64,000 nt of DNA from assembly GCF_024723735.1 (NCBI RefSeq), contig NZ_JANQDU010000002.1, positions 635,001 to 699,000 on the forward strand. Direction: 5' to 3'. The translations under genes were made by a program, and so were the position numbers. Under the pieces are notes generated by a model. That model was not told where the DNA came from. It worked only from the letters and a program-made list of their open reading frames with translations, and did no database searches. Numbering within the stretch: the first letter of the stretch is position 1; the number at the start of each line of letters is the position of its first letter. Source of the DNA: Frigidibacter sp. ROC022 (GTDB taxonomy: Bacteria > Pseudomonadota > Alphaproteobacteria > Rhodobacterales > Rhodobacteraceae). Shown one piece after another: positions 52,324 to 61,505 of this stretch.

Positions 52324-53069
52324 CCATCTGCTATCCGGAATTCGACGGCCGAACCGTCGTCGTCACCGGGGCCGCCGCCGGGATCGGCCGGGCCACCGCG
52401 CTGGCCTTCGCGGCCCAGGGGGCGCAGGTGGCGGCACTCGACCGCGACGCCGCGGGGCTCGAGAGCCTGGTGTCCGAGGCCGAAGGCCGGGTTGCGACGG
52501 CCGTTGCCGACGTCGCCGATGCCGATGCGCTTCTGGCGGCGCTCGACCGGGCGCTCGAGGGGCTGGGGCCGGTCCGGGTGCTGGTCAACAACGCCGGGAT
52601 CGACGACCGCCGCGGCTTCGAGCAGATGACCCTGGCCGACTGGCGCCGGACCCTGGCGATCAACCTCGACCCGCATTTCGTGCTGAGCCAGCGACTGACA
52701 CCGCAGATGCGCGACGCCGGTGGCGGGGCCATCGTCAACCTGTCCTCGACAGCCTTCATGAAGCTGGCCGCCAACCTGACCAGCTATCACGCCGCCAAGG
52801 CGGGGATCGTCGGCCTGACCCGCGGGCTGGCCCGCGAACTGGGGCCGCAGGGCATCCGCGTGAACGCCATCGCGCCGGGACGGGTGGTGACCGAACGGGT
52901 CCGCGCCCATGTCGTCACGCCGGAATGGGAGCGCGAGACCAGGGCCCTGCAATGCCTGCCCGAGCTGATCCTGCCCGAGGACATCGCGCAAAGCGCCCTC
53001 TGGCTGGCCTCCTCCGGCGCACGGATGATGACCGGACAGGTGCTGATCGTGGATGGCGGCGTGGTCTGA
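52320..53069 (+). CDS. SDR-family oxidoreductase, probable sugar 1-dehydrogenase
   Basis: A 249-residue short-chain dehydrogenase: TGAAAGIGRA cofactor loop, NNAG (VLVNNAGID), catalytic Ser in NLSSTAF, YHAAK, and MTGQVLIVDGG at the end. It overlaps the lactonase-regulator gene by ATGA. Dehydrogenase, lactonase, dehydratase, keto-deoxy-kinase/lyase is the gene order of oxidative sugar pathways, so it likely oxidises an aldose to a lactone. Last gene of the operon. Confidence 0.9.
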   Translation: MTICYPEFDGRTVVVTGAAAGIGRATALAFAAQGAQVAALDRDAAGLESLVSEAEGRVATAVADVADADALLAALDRALEGLGPVRVLVNNAGIDDRRGFEQMTLADWRRTLAINLDPHFVLSQRLTPQMRDAGGGAIVNLSSTAFMKLAANLTSYHAAKAGIVGLTRGLARELGPQGIRVNAIAPGRVVTERVRAHVVTPEWERETRALQCLPELILPEDIAQSALWLASSGARMMTGQVLIVDGGVV

Positions 53070-53213
53070 CGGCCTGCCCCATGGCGGGGCCACGCTCGGC
53101 CGGGCTGGGCGGCGGCGCATGGAACAGGGCTTCGACCAGACCCTTGTCATCGCGGCGTATCGCGACGTAATTGGTCGGGCGGTCGGCAGGACGCAGGGGA
53201 AACCGGGGCAGGC

Positions 53214-54227
53214 ATGAAGAAGGTTCTCGTCACAGGCACGGCCGGTTTCATCGGCTTCCATCTGGCCCGGTTGCTGCTCTCGGAAGGCTTCCGGGTGCAT
53301 GGCTATGACGGGATGACGGATTACTACGATGTCCGGCTGAAGCAGCGCCGCCATGCCATGCTCCTGCAGCATGAGCATTTCTCGGCCACCGAGGGGATGC
53401 TCGAGGACCAGGCCCGGCTCGACGCGCTGGCCGACAGGTTCCGGCCCGACGTGATCGTCCATCTCGCCGCGCAGGCCGGGGTCCGCTACAGCCTGGAAAA
53501 TCCGCGCGCCTATCTCGAGTCCAATGTCATCGGGACCTTCAACGTGATGGAGGCGGCACGGCGGCTCGAGGTCGGGCATCTCCTCATGGCCTCGACCTCG
53601 TCGGTCTATGGCGCCAATGACGAGATGCCCTTCGTGGAGACCGAGAAGGCCGATACGCAGCTGACCATCTACGCCGCCACCAAGAAGGCGAACGAGAGCA
53701 TGGCCCATGCCTATGCGCATCTCTGGGGCCTGCCCACGACGATGTTCCGCTTCTTCACCGTCTACGGTCCCTGGGGGCGGCCCGACATGGCGCTGTTCAA
53801 ATTCGTCGAGGCGATCCTCGATGACCGCCCGATCGACATCTACAACCACGGCGAGATGTATCGCGACTTCACCTATGTCGAGGATCTGGTCCGCGGCATC
53901 CGCGGGCTGATCGACGCGGTGCCCGAGCGGCCGGCGTCGAAGGCCGACATCCTGCCGGGCGACAGCCTGTCGCCGGTCGCGCCGTTCCGGATCGTCAACA
54001 TCGGCAATTCGGAAAAGGTGCGGCTGCTCGATTTCATCGACGCGATCGAGGACAGCCTCGGCAAGAAGGCCAACCGGAACTACATCGAGATGCAGAAGGG
54101 CGACGTGCCGGCGACCTGGGCCAATGCAGAGCTCCTGCAGCGCCTGACCGGCTATCGCCCGCAAACCGATTTCAGGGACGGCATCGCAAGCTTCGTGGCC
54201 TGGTTCCGGGACTACTACGACAGGTGA
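53214..54227 (+). CDS. NAD-dependent epimerase, UDP-glucuronate 4-epimerase type
   Basis: A 337-residue extended SDR: GTAGFIGFHLARLL Rossmann motif, catalytic Ser/Thr (STSSVYG), YAATKKANE, and the segments GYDGMTDYYDVRLKQRR and FFTVYGPWGRPDMALFKF characteristic of UDP-glucuronate 4-epimerases (CapI/LpsL). Makes UDP-galacturonate for surface polysaccharides. It is 144 bp after the SDR gene and probably not part of the catabolic operon; AGGCATG alone precedes it. Confidence 0.87.
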   Translation: MKKVLVTGTAGFIGFHLARLLLSEGFRVHGYDGMTDYYDVRLKQRRHAMLLQHEHFSATEGMLEDQARLDALADRFRPDVIVHLAAQAGVRYSLENPRAYLESNVIGTFNVMEAARRLEVGHLLMASTSSVYGANDEMPFVETEKADTQLTIYAATKKANESMAHAYAHLWGLPTTMFRFFTVYGPWGRPDMALFKFVEAILDDRPIDIYNHGEMYRDFTYVEDLVRGIRGLIDAVPERPASKADILPGDSLSPVAPFRIVNIGNSEKVRLLDFIDAIEDSLGKKANRNYIEMQKGDVPATWANAELLQRLTGYRPQTDFRDGIASFVAWFRDYYDR

Positions 54228-54353
54228 GCCCGCCAGGATGCCTTGACCTTCAAGGAGGCACGGGCGCTGTCAGCATCCCGCCCGGTTTCGGGTGTCATGG
54301 CCGCCCGGATTTTCCCTGACTCCGGACCGGCCGAAACGCTTTCCGGCATTCGA

Positions 54354-55040
54354 TCAGAGCAGCGAAACGATACGCTCGGAAGTATCCCGGATGTGGTGCT
54401 CGATCAAGGCGACGGCCTTGTCCACGTCGTGGTCAAGGGCGGCATCCTTGATCCGGCCGTGCTCATCGAACTTGCTTGCTCCCAGACCCTCGGGCGCTCT
54501 CTTGGAAAGAAAACGGTAACGGTCGAGCTGGTCAAACATCAGGGAACGAAGCCGGACGAGCCATTTGCCGGGGCAGGCAATGACGAGGGCTTTGTGAAAC
54601 TCGCGGTGCCGCTGCACCCATTCCGAGTGACGCTCCATCCGTTCAGCCCAGGACAGCCGCTCGATGAGGGTCAGTCGATGGTGTGCCGCAACCAGATTGC
54701 TTTCCCAGTTCTCGTCGCCATGCTGGATCGACTCGGCGAGCGCACGTTTCTCGAGGTCGATGAAATGCGCGGTGATTTCCAGCAGCTCTTCCCGCGAGAC
54801 CGGAGACACCTTGAACCCCTTGCCCGCTTCCAGGGTCACGAACCCTTCCGAGGCCAGTTGCGTGAGCGCTTCGCGCAGCGTCCCGATCCCCACGTCGTAG
54901 CGCTTCGACAGATCCGCAAACTTCAGCTTCTCCATCGGCGCGAAAACGCTGCTGGTGATGTCGGACCGCAGCCGATCAACAAGGGCACGGCCCGCCGATG
55001 CATCATCGGTGGTCGATCTCGTGGGGTGTTCGGATGACAT
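54354..55040 (-). CDS. GntR-family regulator (FadR/FCD subfamily)
   Basis: A 228-residue regulator: HTH (ALVDRLRSDITSSVFAPMEK, DLSKRYDVGIGTLREALTQL, EGFVTLEAGKGFKV) and FCD domain (HFIDLEKRALAESIQHGDEN, HREFHKALVIACPGKWLVRL, EHGRIKDAALDHDVDKA, LIEHHIRDTSERIV). The start at 55040 gives the normal family length; an upstream frame extends further without domain content. Divergent from the aromatic-acid locus and its likely regulator. The gap 55041-55246 is AT-rich near 55195-55245 and holds both promoters. Confidence 0.9.
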   Translation of the reverse strand: MSSEHPTRSTTDDASAGRALVDRLRSDITSSVFAPMEKLKFADLSKRYDVGIGTLREALTQLASEGFVTLEAGKGFKVSPVSREELLEITAHFIDLEKRALAESIQHGDENWESNLVAAHHRLTLIERLSWAERMERHSEWVQRHREFHKALVIACPGKWLVRLRSLMFDQLDRYRFLSKRAPEGLGASKFDEHGRIKDAALDHDVDKAVALIEHHIRDTSERIVSLL

Positions 55041-55246
55041 GGACAGGGTGTGCTCTGCTTTCTGGTCGTGCGGGTTCGGGTCGGCGCGACAGTACCCCGT
55101 CCCGGTCATGTGTTCAATAAATCCACCCCATCTGAACGATCGGGGACCATCGACAATTGCCGCTTGCCATTGAATCCGAAGATGGCCGGTTGCACAAGTA
55201 TTTTTACAAAGATACCATAACTTTCGAAACATCATGGATATTCTAC

Positions 55247-56092
55247 ATGCGATACGTGTCTTTTGCGGTCGATGGCCAAGCATCCTGGGGAGTGTTGCGG
55301 GACGAAGGCATCGTTGATCTCGGCGCGGTGATGCCCGACCTGCGGTCCTTCATTGCGGAAGGGTGTCCGAACGCCGCCGAACTTGCCGCACGCCCGGTGA
55401 ACCACCTTCTCGCTGATGTCGAGTTGTCGCCGGTGATCCCGAATCCATCCAAGATCGTCATGGCAGCGGTCAACTACTTCAAAGCAGACGACGACAGGAC
55501 AAAGGCGCCTGACTATCCGGTGCTGTTCCTTCGCCTGGCGGAATCGCAAATCGGCCATGAAGCGCCGCTTGTCCTGCCGCGGTGTTCCTCGAAACTGGAT
55601 TTCGAGGGCGAGCTGGCCGTCGTGATCGGACAAGGCGGCCGGCACATCACGCGCGAAGAAGCGATGGATCACGTCTTCGGCTATGCGATCTACAATGATG
55701 GCAGCGTGCGGGACTGGCAGAAGCACAGTCACCAGTTCACGCCGGGCAAGAACTTCAGCGGAACCGGGGCGTTTGGCCCCTGGCTGGTCACGCCTGATGA
55801 AATGCCTGCGGCGCCATTGACGCTCGTCACCCGCGTCAACGGGGTCGAGAAGCAGCGTGCCGACACGTCCCAGATGATTTTCGATATCCCCTATCTCATC
55901 AACTACATCTCGACCTTCACGCGCCTCGTGCCGGGGGATGTGATCGTCACCGGTACCTGCACCGGCTTCGGATCCTCGCGCAGACCGCAGGAATTTCTCG
56001 CGCCGGGAGACGTGGTCGAGGTCGAGATTGACGGGCTCGGAGTTCTGCGCAACGAGGTGCGTGCAGAGGAAGATGCAGCCTTTTTCAACTAA
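55247..56092 (+). CDS. Fumarylacetoacetate hydrolase (FAH)-family protein
   Basis: A 281-residue enzyme: short N-terminal domain, then KIVMAAVNYFKADD, metal site LDFEGELAVVIGQGG, YNDGSVRDWQ, GKNFSGTGAFGPWLVTPDE, and VIVTGTCTGFG. FAH-family members hydrolyse or decarboxylate ring-cleavage products such as acylpyruvates or 2-oxohept-3-ene-dioates. First gene of the plus-strand locus; the next encodes an extradiol dioxygenase, so it likely handles the ring-opened product. Confidence 0.9.
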   Translation: MRYVSFAVDGQASWGVLRDEGIVDLGAVMPDLRSFIAEGCPNAAELAARPVNHLLADVELSPVIPNPSKIVMAAVNYFKADDDRTKAPDYPVLFLRLAESQIGHEAPLVLPRCSSKLDFEGELAVVIGQGGRHITREEAMDHVFGYAIYNDGSVRDWQKHSHQFTPGKNFSGTGAFGPWLVTPDEMPAAPLTLVTRVNGVEKQRADTSQMIFDIPYLINYISTFTRLVPGDVIVTGTCTGFGSSRRPQEFLAPGDVVEVEIDGLGVLRNEVRAEEDAAFFN

Positions 56093-56172
56093 CTGCCAAG
56101 TTTCGAATATCCTTGAAGGGTCGAAATTGACGTGCTAGTGAAGGGGCATGAAATGTGGAGGTCTGAATCCTG

Positions 56173-57075
56173 ATGGATTATCTTGTGAACGCGATCGGGC
56201 ATGTCCAACTGAACGTCGTGGACGTTGATGCGCTGGTCAAAGAGTCCACCGAGATTCTGGGGCTGCATGTCACGCATCAGACCGACAAGGAGGTCTGGTT
56301 GTCGTGTTCCGGCCGGAAGGCCGAGCTGGTGCTTCATGAATCGGATGAAAACTCTGTACGATCTGTCGGTTTCGACGCGGTATCGAAAGCCGCAGTAGCC
56401 GAGGCGGCATCCCGTGTTGAGGACGCCGGGTGCCGGATCGTGTCGAACGAGCCCACGCTCGCCTGTTGTGAAACCGGCGTCGTCTTCCACACCCCGCAGG
56501 GCCTGCAGATCGAAGTGCATTCTCCGATCGAGGACGACATCTATGGCCGGCGCCACGCCTCGCCAGGTGTCGGCGCACTGCGCCTCGATCACGTCAACCT
56601 GACGTCGCCGGACCCCGCCGAAACGCGGACCCAGTTCGAGCGGATCATGGGCCTGCGCCTGTCCGAGCGGATGGTGGACGACAGCCTCAGCTGGATGCGG
56701 GGGGCAAATCGCCTGCACCATTGCGTGGGCATCGTGAAGGGCGATGTCGGCCTGCATCACTACTCGTTCGAGATGGGCGAGTTCGCCGACTACTGCCGCC
56801 TTGGTGACCGGCTGGATACCATCGAAAAGAACTTCATCTGGGGTCCCGGCCGCCATCGTCCGGGGGACAACACCTACGCCTATTTCATCAATTCCTGCGG
56901 TGCGATGGTCGAATGCTCGGGTGGTATGGCGATGATCCTTGACGATGATCGCTACGAACCCAACGTGATCACGGCCCTCAAGCGCCCGGACAATGTCCGC
57001 GTCATGAATGTATGGGGCGAACCCGCGCCGCTGGTCTGGCGCGAGCACAAGTTCCCCTGGGCAAAGCTGGTCTGA
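56173..57075 (+). CDS. Type I extradiol ring-cleavage dioxygenase (VOC superfamily)
   Basis: A 300-residue two-module VOC protein. N-terminal module VNAIGHVQLNVVDVDAL; C-terminal module with the 2-His-1-carboxylate iron site at H140 (LRLDHVNLTSPD), H195 or H196 (GLHHYSFEM) and E247 (AMVECSGGM). Sequence and length fit the 2,3-dihydroxybiphenyl/catechol dioxygenase group. Cleaves a catecholic ring next to the hydroxyls. Preceded by an AT-rich 80-bp gap that may hold its own promoter. Confidence 0.88.
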   Translation: MDYLVNAIGHVQLNVVDVDALVKESTEILGLHVTHQTDKEVWLSCSGRKAELVLHESDENSVRSVGFDAVSKAAVAEAASRVEDAGCRIVSNEPTLACCETGVVFHTPQGLQIEVHSPIEDDIYGRRHASPGVGALRLDHVNLTSPDPAETRTQFERIMGLRLSERMVDDSLSWMRGANRLHHCVGIVKGDVGLHHYSFEMGEFADYCRLGDRLDTIEKNFIWGPGRHRPGDNTYAYFINSCGAMVECSGGMAMILDDDRYEPNVITALKRPDNVRVMNVWGEPAPLVWREHKFPWAKLV

Positions 57076-57089
57076 GCCGAGGGACCGAG

Positions 57090-57662
57090 ATGCCCAGAAT
57101 TGGAATACTGGAAGGGTCACTGCGCAAGGCTTCCCTGTCCAGGGCAATAGCGCGCAATGCGGCGCAGCTGGCACCGGAAGGCATGTCCGTCGTGACGCTG
57201 CCTTCCACGGACACGCTGCCGCACTTCAACCAGGACGTGCTGGATCGAGGCTTGCCCGATGCGGTCGCGGACTATGCCGCCGCCCTGGCCGAGGTGGATG
57301 CGCTGCTGGTCGTGACACCGGAATACAACTGGTCGATTCCGGGGACCCTGAAGAACGCGATCGACTGGATATCGCGCCTCAAGCCCAACCCGCTGGAGGG
57401 TATGCCGGCGGCAATCTGGTCGGTATCGCCCGGAATGCTGGGCGGAGCACGGGTGCACGAGGGGCTTCGGCATGTCCTGCTGTCACAAGGGATGCAGGTC
57501 ATGGCCAAACCCGAAGTGCAGGTCGCGCTTGCCAAGACCAGGATCGATTCCGCATCCGGCCGGATCACACACGAGGAAACCGCCAAGTTTCTTGGCGCGC
57601 ATCTTGCCGCATTCGACGTCTTTGCCCGCCGCTGGGCCGGCACTTCTTACCCGGAGAACTGA
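57090..57662 (+). CDS. NADPH-dependent FMN reductase
   Basis: A 190-residue flavodoxin-fold reductase: GILEGSLRKASLSRAIARNA phosphate loop, VVTPEYNWSIPGTLKNAIDW flavin loop, and VSPGMLGGARVHEGLRHVL. ATG 57090 follows GAGGGACCGAG and begins the domain. May supply reduced flavin to an oxygenase of this locus (a two-component monooxygenase would have to lie outside the window) or act as quinone reductase on catechol-derived quinones. Confidence 0.88.
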   Translation: MPRIGILEGSLRKASLSRAIARNAAQLAPEGMSVVTLPSTDTLPHFNQDVLDRGLPDAVADYAAALAEVDALLVVTPEYNWSIPGTLKNAIDWISRLKPNPLEGMPAAIWSVSPGMLGGARVHEGLRHVLLSQGMQVMAKPEVQVALAKTRIDSASGRITHEETAKFLGAHLAAFDVFARRWAGTSYPEN

Positions 57663-57665
57663 CAC

Positions 57666-58553
57666 ATGGAACATTCGCTTACCTTCATGTCGGACGGTCT
57701 GAAACTGGCCGGCGTCCTGCATGTCCCCGACGACCGCAAGCCCGGAGAGCGTTTGCCCACCTTTATCGTCCTGCACGGCTTCGTCGGCACGAAGGACAAA
57801 TCGCATGTCGAAATCATCTCGCGGATGATCGCGGATATGGGATATTGCGTCTTTCGCATGGACTTCCGCGGCTGCGGCGAAAGCGAGGGCGCACGCGGCG
57901 AGGTGCGTTGCTTCGACCAGGTCGCCGATACCCGGAACGCCGTTACCTTCCTGTCTGAACGTGAAGAGGTGGACCCGGCGCGTATCGGCGTCACGGGGCA
58001 CAGCTTCGGGGCGGCGGTGGCGATCTTTGCCGGCGGCGTCGATGAACGCATCGCCTGTGTCGTCTCGTTCTGCGGCTGGGGCGACGGCGAACGCAAGTTC
58101 CGCCGCCAGCACCCGACACCCGAAGCCTGGGAGAAATTCACCGGCATTCTGGAGAAGGGCCGCAAGCACAAGGCCGAAACCGGCGAGAGCCTGTGGGTAT
58201 CGCGCTTTGACGTCGTGCCGATCCCGCCCGAACTGCGGGGGAACCTGTCGCCGAAGGCGCAATTCGAGGTTCCGGTGGAAACCGCAATCAGCATGTACAG
58301 TTTCCGTGCCGATGACGTCGTCGGGTCCATCGCGCCGCGTCCGCTGCTTCTGTTCCACACCGCGCACGATGTCATCACCCCGATGGAAGAGTCCCTCCGT
58401 CTCTTCGAGAAGGCCGGCGCCAATGCCGAGCTGATGATCCCCACCGGCGTGTCGCATTTCCCGGTCTCGGACCAGGACCGGCCGCATACCCAGGCCCTGG
58501 TCGAGGCTTGGTTGAAGAAGTTCTTCCCCAGCCCGAAACTGGCAGCAGCATGA
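57666..58553 (+). CDS. Alpha/beta hydrolase
   Basis: A 295-residue hydrolase: oxyanion region VLHGFVGTKDKS, nucleophile elbow VTGHSFGAAV, acid in LFHTAHDVITPME, and His in GVSHFPVSD. The fold and position suggest a C-C hydrolase or esterase acting on meta-cleavage products. It starts 3 bases after the FMN reductase stop and its own stop overlaps the next start (ATGA). Confidence 0.87.
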   Translation: MEHSLTFMSDGLKLAGVLHVPDDRKPGERLPTFIVLHGFVGTKDKSHVEIISRMIADMGYCVFRMDFRGCGESEGARGEVRCFDQVADTRNAVTFLSEREEVDPARIGVTGHSFGAAVAIFAGGVDERIACVVSFCGWGDGERKFRRQHPTPEAWEKFTGILEKGRKHKAETGESLWVSRFDVVPIPPELRGNLSPKAQFEVPVETAISMYSFRADDVVGSIAPRPLLLFHTAHDVITPMEESLRLFEKAGANAELMIPTGVSHFPVSDQDRPHTQALVEAWLKKFFPSPKLAAA

Positions 58554-59587
58554 CCGTCCTGCCTGCTCAGACGCTCGAAAGCTATGCACGCGAGCTGCTC
58601 ACGGCGGGCGGCTTTGCTCCTGCGCACGCCGAGAATACGGCGCGGGTGCTGGTTTGGGCCAATGCGCGCGGGACGGACTCGCACGGGGTGCTGCGGATCC
58701 CGCGCTACATCGACATGATCGACGAGGGCAAGATCGACCCGGTTGCCGTGCCGGAGGTAGAGCGGAGCGAGGGTGCGGTGAGCATCCTCGAAGCTGCCCG
58801 TGCGCCCGGTGCATCGGCGATGATCGCGGCGATGGCGGAAGCGATCGCATCGGCCGGTCGCCAAGGCATCGGCTGGTGTTCCGCCCGCAACATCACCCAT
58901 GCCGGGGCGGTTGGCTATTACGCCCTGGAAGCTGCCAGGCAGGGCTGTCTCGGGATCATCATGACTGCGTCAGGGCCGCTGATGGCCTATCACGGCGCGC
59001 GGGTGTCGGGACTATCGACCAATCCGATCTCCATCGCCGTCCCCGCAGACCCGCATCCGATCCTGCTGGACATGTCGACCTCGACCGTGGCGCTTGGAAA
59101 GATCATGCATGCACGCGATGCAGGCAAGGCCATTCCCGAAGGCTGGGCCATCGACAAGGACGGCGGTGCCGCCACCGATCCGAACAACGTGGAAACGCTC
59201 ACCCCGATGAGTGGTCCGAAGGGGTCGGGCCTGTCGTTGATGATCGAGGTGCTGGCAAGTGTCCTGGTCGGCAATCCGGTAATCTCGGAGGCGCTTTCGG
59301 GACGCCCGGCGTCGATGAACGGGGTCGCGCTGGCGATCGACCTCCGCGCCTTCGGCGACACGCAGCGTTTTGCCAGGGACATCGCGGCGCTGGTCGCGAC
59401 GTTGAAAGGCCTGCCGAAGGCCCGAGGGGTCGAAGAGATACTGATGCCCGGCGAACGCGGGTTCGCGATGTCCGAAGCGCGCCTGCGGGATGGCATCCCG
59501 CTGGCTGCCGGAACCGTCAAGCGCCTGGGCGCGCTCGCCGGCCGGCTCGGCGTGGTTCCACCGTCAGAGGTGGCGGGAGGCGCCTAG
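58550..59587 (+). CDS. Ldh-family (malate/L-sulfolactate type) dehydrogenase
   Basis: A 345-residue NAD(P)-dependent dehydrogenase of the Ldh_2 family: GTDSHGVLRIPRYIDMI carries the catalytic His, NITHAGAVGYYALEAA, PISIAVPADPHPILLDMSTS, and SGPKGSGLSLMIEVLA-like segment near residue 225. It reduces or oxidises 2-hydroxy/2-keto acids such as those made by ring cleavage. The start at 58550 lies in an ATGA overlap. Confidence 0.9.
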   Translation: MTVLPAQTLESYARELLTAGGFAPAHAENTARVLVWANARGTDSHGVLRIPRYIDMIDEGKIDPVAVPEVERSEGAVSILEAARAPGASAMIAAMAEAIASAGRQGIGWCSARNITHAGAVGYYALEAARQGCLGIIMTASGPLMAYHGARVSGLSTNPISIAVPADPHPILLDMSTSTVALGKIMHARDAGKAIPEGWAIDKDGGAATDPNNVETLTPMSGPKGSGLSLMIEVLASVLVGNPVISEALSGRPASMNGVALAIDLRAFGDTQRFARDIAALVATLKGLPKARGVEEILMPGERGFAMSEARLRDGIPLAAGTVKRLGALAGRLGVVPPSEVAGGA

Positions 59588-59929
59588 CTGGGACAGGAAC
59601 GCAAGACTGCCGGCAGGAGGCCCTGGCGTGCCCTGCTTCCGATTTCGGTGGGCATCCCGTTCTTCGGGCTGCCCATCGTCTGCCATCTCGACGCGGCCAT
59701 CTCCTATGCCCCGCGCGGACGGGCTGGTCCGACATTGCGCGCGAACATGGAACGCCGCCTGCAGACGGCACGGACGGGACCATTCGCGCGACGCCCGGCC
59801 CCTGGGGGTGACGTCCACCGCAAGGCGGTCTCGTGACCCGCTTGGACATCCCCCCGAGCGCATGCAAGAGCACCGATACGACTGTCAAAACGGCCAATCC
59901 ATGGGCCAGAACCGGAAGGGAACAAGCAG
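59588..59929. other. Gene-free stretch between the Ldh-type and NIPSNAP genes
   Basis: About 340 bp with short open frames only; none matches a family I recognise and codon use is unremarkable. No strong repeat or promoter was seen. A small decayed gene cannot be excluded. Confidence 0.35.
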
Positions 59930-60262
59930 ATGATATACGAAATGCGGGTCTATACCTGTGCGCCGGGGCAGCTTCCGGTGCTCCTGAAGAGATTTGAAGA
60001 CACGACATTGAGGATCTGGAAACGACTGGGCATCCGTCCGGCGGGGTTTCTGACCACGGCCGTGGGCCCGAGAAATACGGATCTGACCTATTTTCTGGCC
60101 TGGGACAGCCTCGCCGAGCGCGAGGAAAAATGGGGCCAGTTCATGGCTGACGAGGAGTGGTGCAAGGCCCGCGCCGAGCATGTCGCGACCTACGGCGAGG
60201 TCGTGACCAATATCGCCACCAGCTTCATGCAGCCAACGGCGTTTTCGACGGGTCTTCTCTAG
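59930..60262 (+). CDS. NIPSNAP-family protein
   Basis: A 110-residue ferredoxin-like alpha/beta barrel protein: MIYEMRVYTCAPGQLPVLLK start, then TDLTYFLAWDSLAEREEKWGQF. NIPSNAP proteins are frequent next to catabolic and oxygenase genes; their function is not settled. GGAAGGGAACAAGCAG precedes the ATG. Ends in front of a terminator-like hairpin. Confidence 0.85.
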   Translation: MIYEMRVYTCAPGQLPVLLKRFEDTTLRIWKRLGIRPAGFLTTAVGPRNTDLTYFLAWDSLAEREEKWGQFMADEEWCKARAEHVATYGEVVTNIATSFMQPTAFSTGLL

Positions 60263-60298
60263 GACCGGGCCGAAAGGCGCGCAGACAACAGCCATTCG

Positions 60299-60322
60299 CA
60301 GGGGCCCGATGAAGGGCCCCTG
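60299..60322. terminator. Bidirectional terminator-like hairpin
   Basis: CAGGGGCCC (60299-60307) and GGGCCCCTG (60314-60322) form a perfect 9-bp stem with loop GATGAA, in the 150-bp gap between the convergent NIPSNAP and ketopantoate-reductase-like genes. A second dyad (GGAGGCT with AGCCTCC) follows within 50 bp. Confidence 0.6.
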
Positions 60323-60412
60323 CCTGGCGGAGGCTGGCCGGAGGGCTCATGCGGGCGGAGCCTCCGGATGACGAACCGCGCCGGCGGCGGGGCGACGACG
60401 CGAAGCGCGGGA

Positions 60413-61402
60413 TCACCGGGGCGCGGATTCACGGTAGGTTTCGACGAAAGCCTCGACGTCAGCGTCGGTGAGGCTTCCGGGAGCGATGTTCTCGAGAACC
60501 ATCTTCCGCGCGATCTGGGTGAAGGCAAGGTTCAGCGGGGTCGGCACACCGAACTGACGCCCCAGCAGCACGATCTCGCCGTTGAAATAGTCGGTCTCGG
60601 TCGTGCCGGTGCCGCGAGTCAGGCTTTGGACCGACGATGTGCCGACCATTTCGATCCCGGGGATCGGCGTGCCTTTCATGAGGGCGCGCCGGGGGCTGTC
60701 GGCATCCACATTCTCGATGGTGATCCCGGCCGCCTCATAGGCGGCCTCGGCTTCGGCACGCAGCTTGGCATACCACGGCCCGTGCTGTGCCTTTGCTCCG
60801 AGTGCGGCCCCGACGATGTTGGACAGGTTGAGCAACAGCTTGCCGTATTTCACCTGCATGACATCCGGCTTCGGCGTGCAGAGGAAGCCGGCGGCATCCA
60901 GCGCGGTCGCCAACGGTTCGACCGACGCATCGTAGCCGGTGGGATAGCGTCCGATGTCCAGAAGGCCCAGCTTCGGCTTTCCGAAGGCGACGACCGTGCC
61001 TGGCTCCGTGTATTGCGCGGGCATCAACATCGCCATTCCATGGACATTCGGAAAGAACCGAAGCGCCATGGGTTCGTTGGCAACGCCGTTCTGGGCACAG
61101 ATGATGGGCTGGCGATAGACCCCCGCCGCCAGGAGGCTTTGCAGCGCGTCGGCAGTGTCGTTGGTCTTCATCGTCAGAAGGATGATGTCGTCGGGGCGCC
61201 AATCGACCTCTCCGGCACTCGCCACGACCGGGACAGGCGCCAGCTCGGCGCCGAGATGTGAAACGACCCGAAGCCCGCCCTGCCGCCGGACCGCGTCCAG
61301 CATCCGACCCCGTGCGATCCCGATCACCTCGGTTCCGGTCAGGGCCAGCCGGGCGGCGATGGAACCACCGATGGCTCCGATTCCGAAAGCAACAACGCGC
61401 AT
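60413..61402 (-). CDS. 2-dehydropantoate 2-reductase (ApbA/PanE)-family protein
   Basis: A 329-residue NADPH-dependent reductase: FGIGAIGGSIAARLALTGTE loop, ILLTMKTNDT, AQNGVANE, and catalytic Lys region MQVKYGKLLLNLSNIVGA with C-terminal helices. ATG 61402 follows AGAAGGAAG on the minus strand. In this setting it probably reduces a branched 2-keto acid of the degradation route rather than serving pantothenate synthesis, but panE proper cannot be excluded. Confidence 0.85.
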   Translation of the reverse strand: MRVVAFGIGAIGGSIAARLALTGTEVIGIARGRMLDAVRRQGGLRVVSHLGAELAPVPVVASAGEVDWRPDDIILLTMKTNDTADALQSLLAAGVYRQPIICAQNGVANEPMALRFFPNVHGMAMLMPAQYTEPGTVVAFGKPKLGLLDIGRYPTGYDASVEPLATALDAAGFLCTPKPDVMQVKYGKLLLNLSNIVGAALGAKAQHGPWYAKLRAEAEAAYEAAGITIENVDADSPRRALMKGTPIPGIEMVGTSSVQSLTRGTGTTETDYFNGEIVLLGRQFGVPTPLNLAFTQIARKMVLENIAPGSLTDADVEAFVETYRESAPR

Positions 61403-61505
61403 GGAACTTCCTTCTACTTGTGGGTTTGGCTGGAAAGGGTGGCCTCGCTGCGGTGCTGTCCCGGACACCGTCCGTCGGGCAGGGCGCCGGGCGGACAACG
61501 AACCG

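Noticed and set aside
52200-54164. Long minus-strand open frame over the SDR and epimerase genes
   Set aside because: No motif is visible and the plus-strand SDR and epimerase are unmistakable.
56093-56172. Possible match between AAGTTTCGAATATCC here and AAGTTTGGTATATTC near 63551 as a shared operator
   Set aside because: Similarity is limited and AT-rich promoters produce such matches by chance; symmetry is poor in both.
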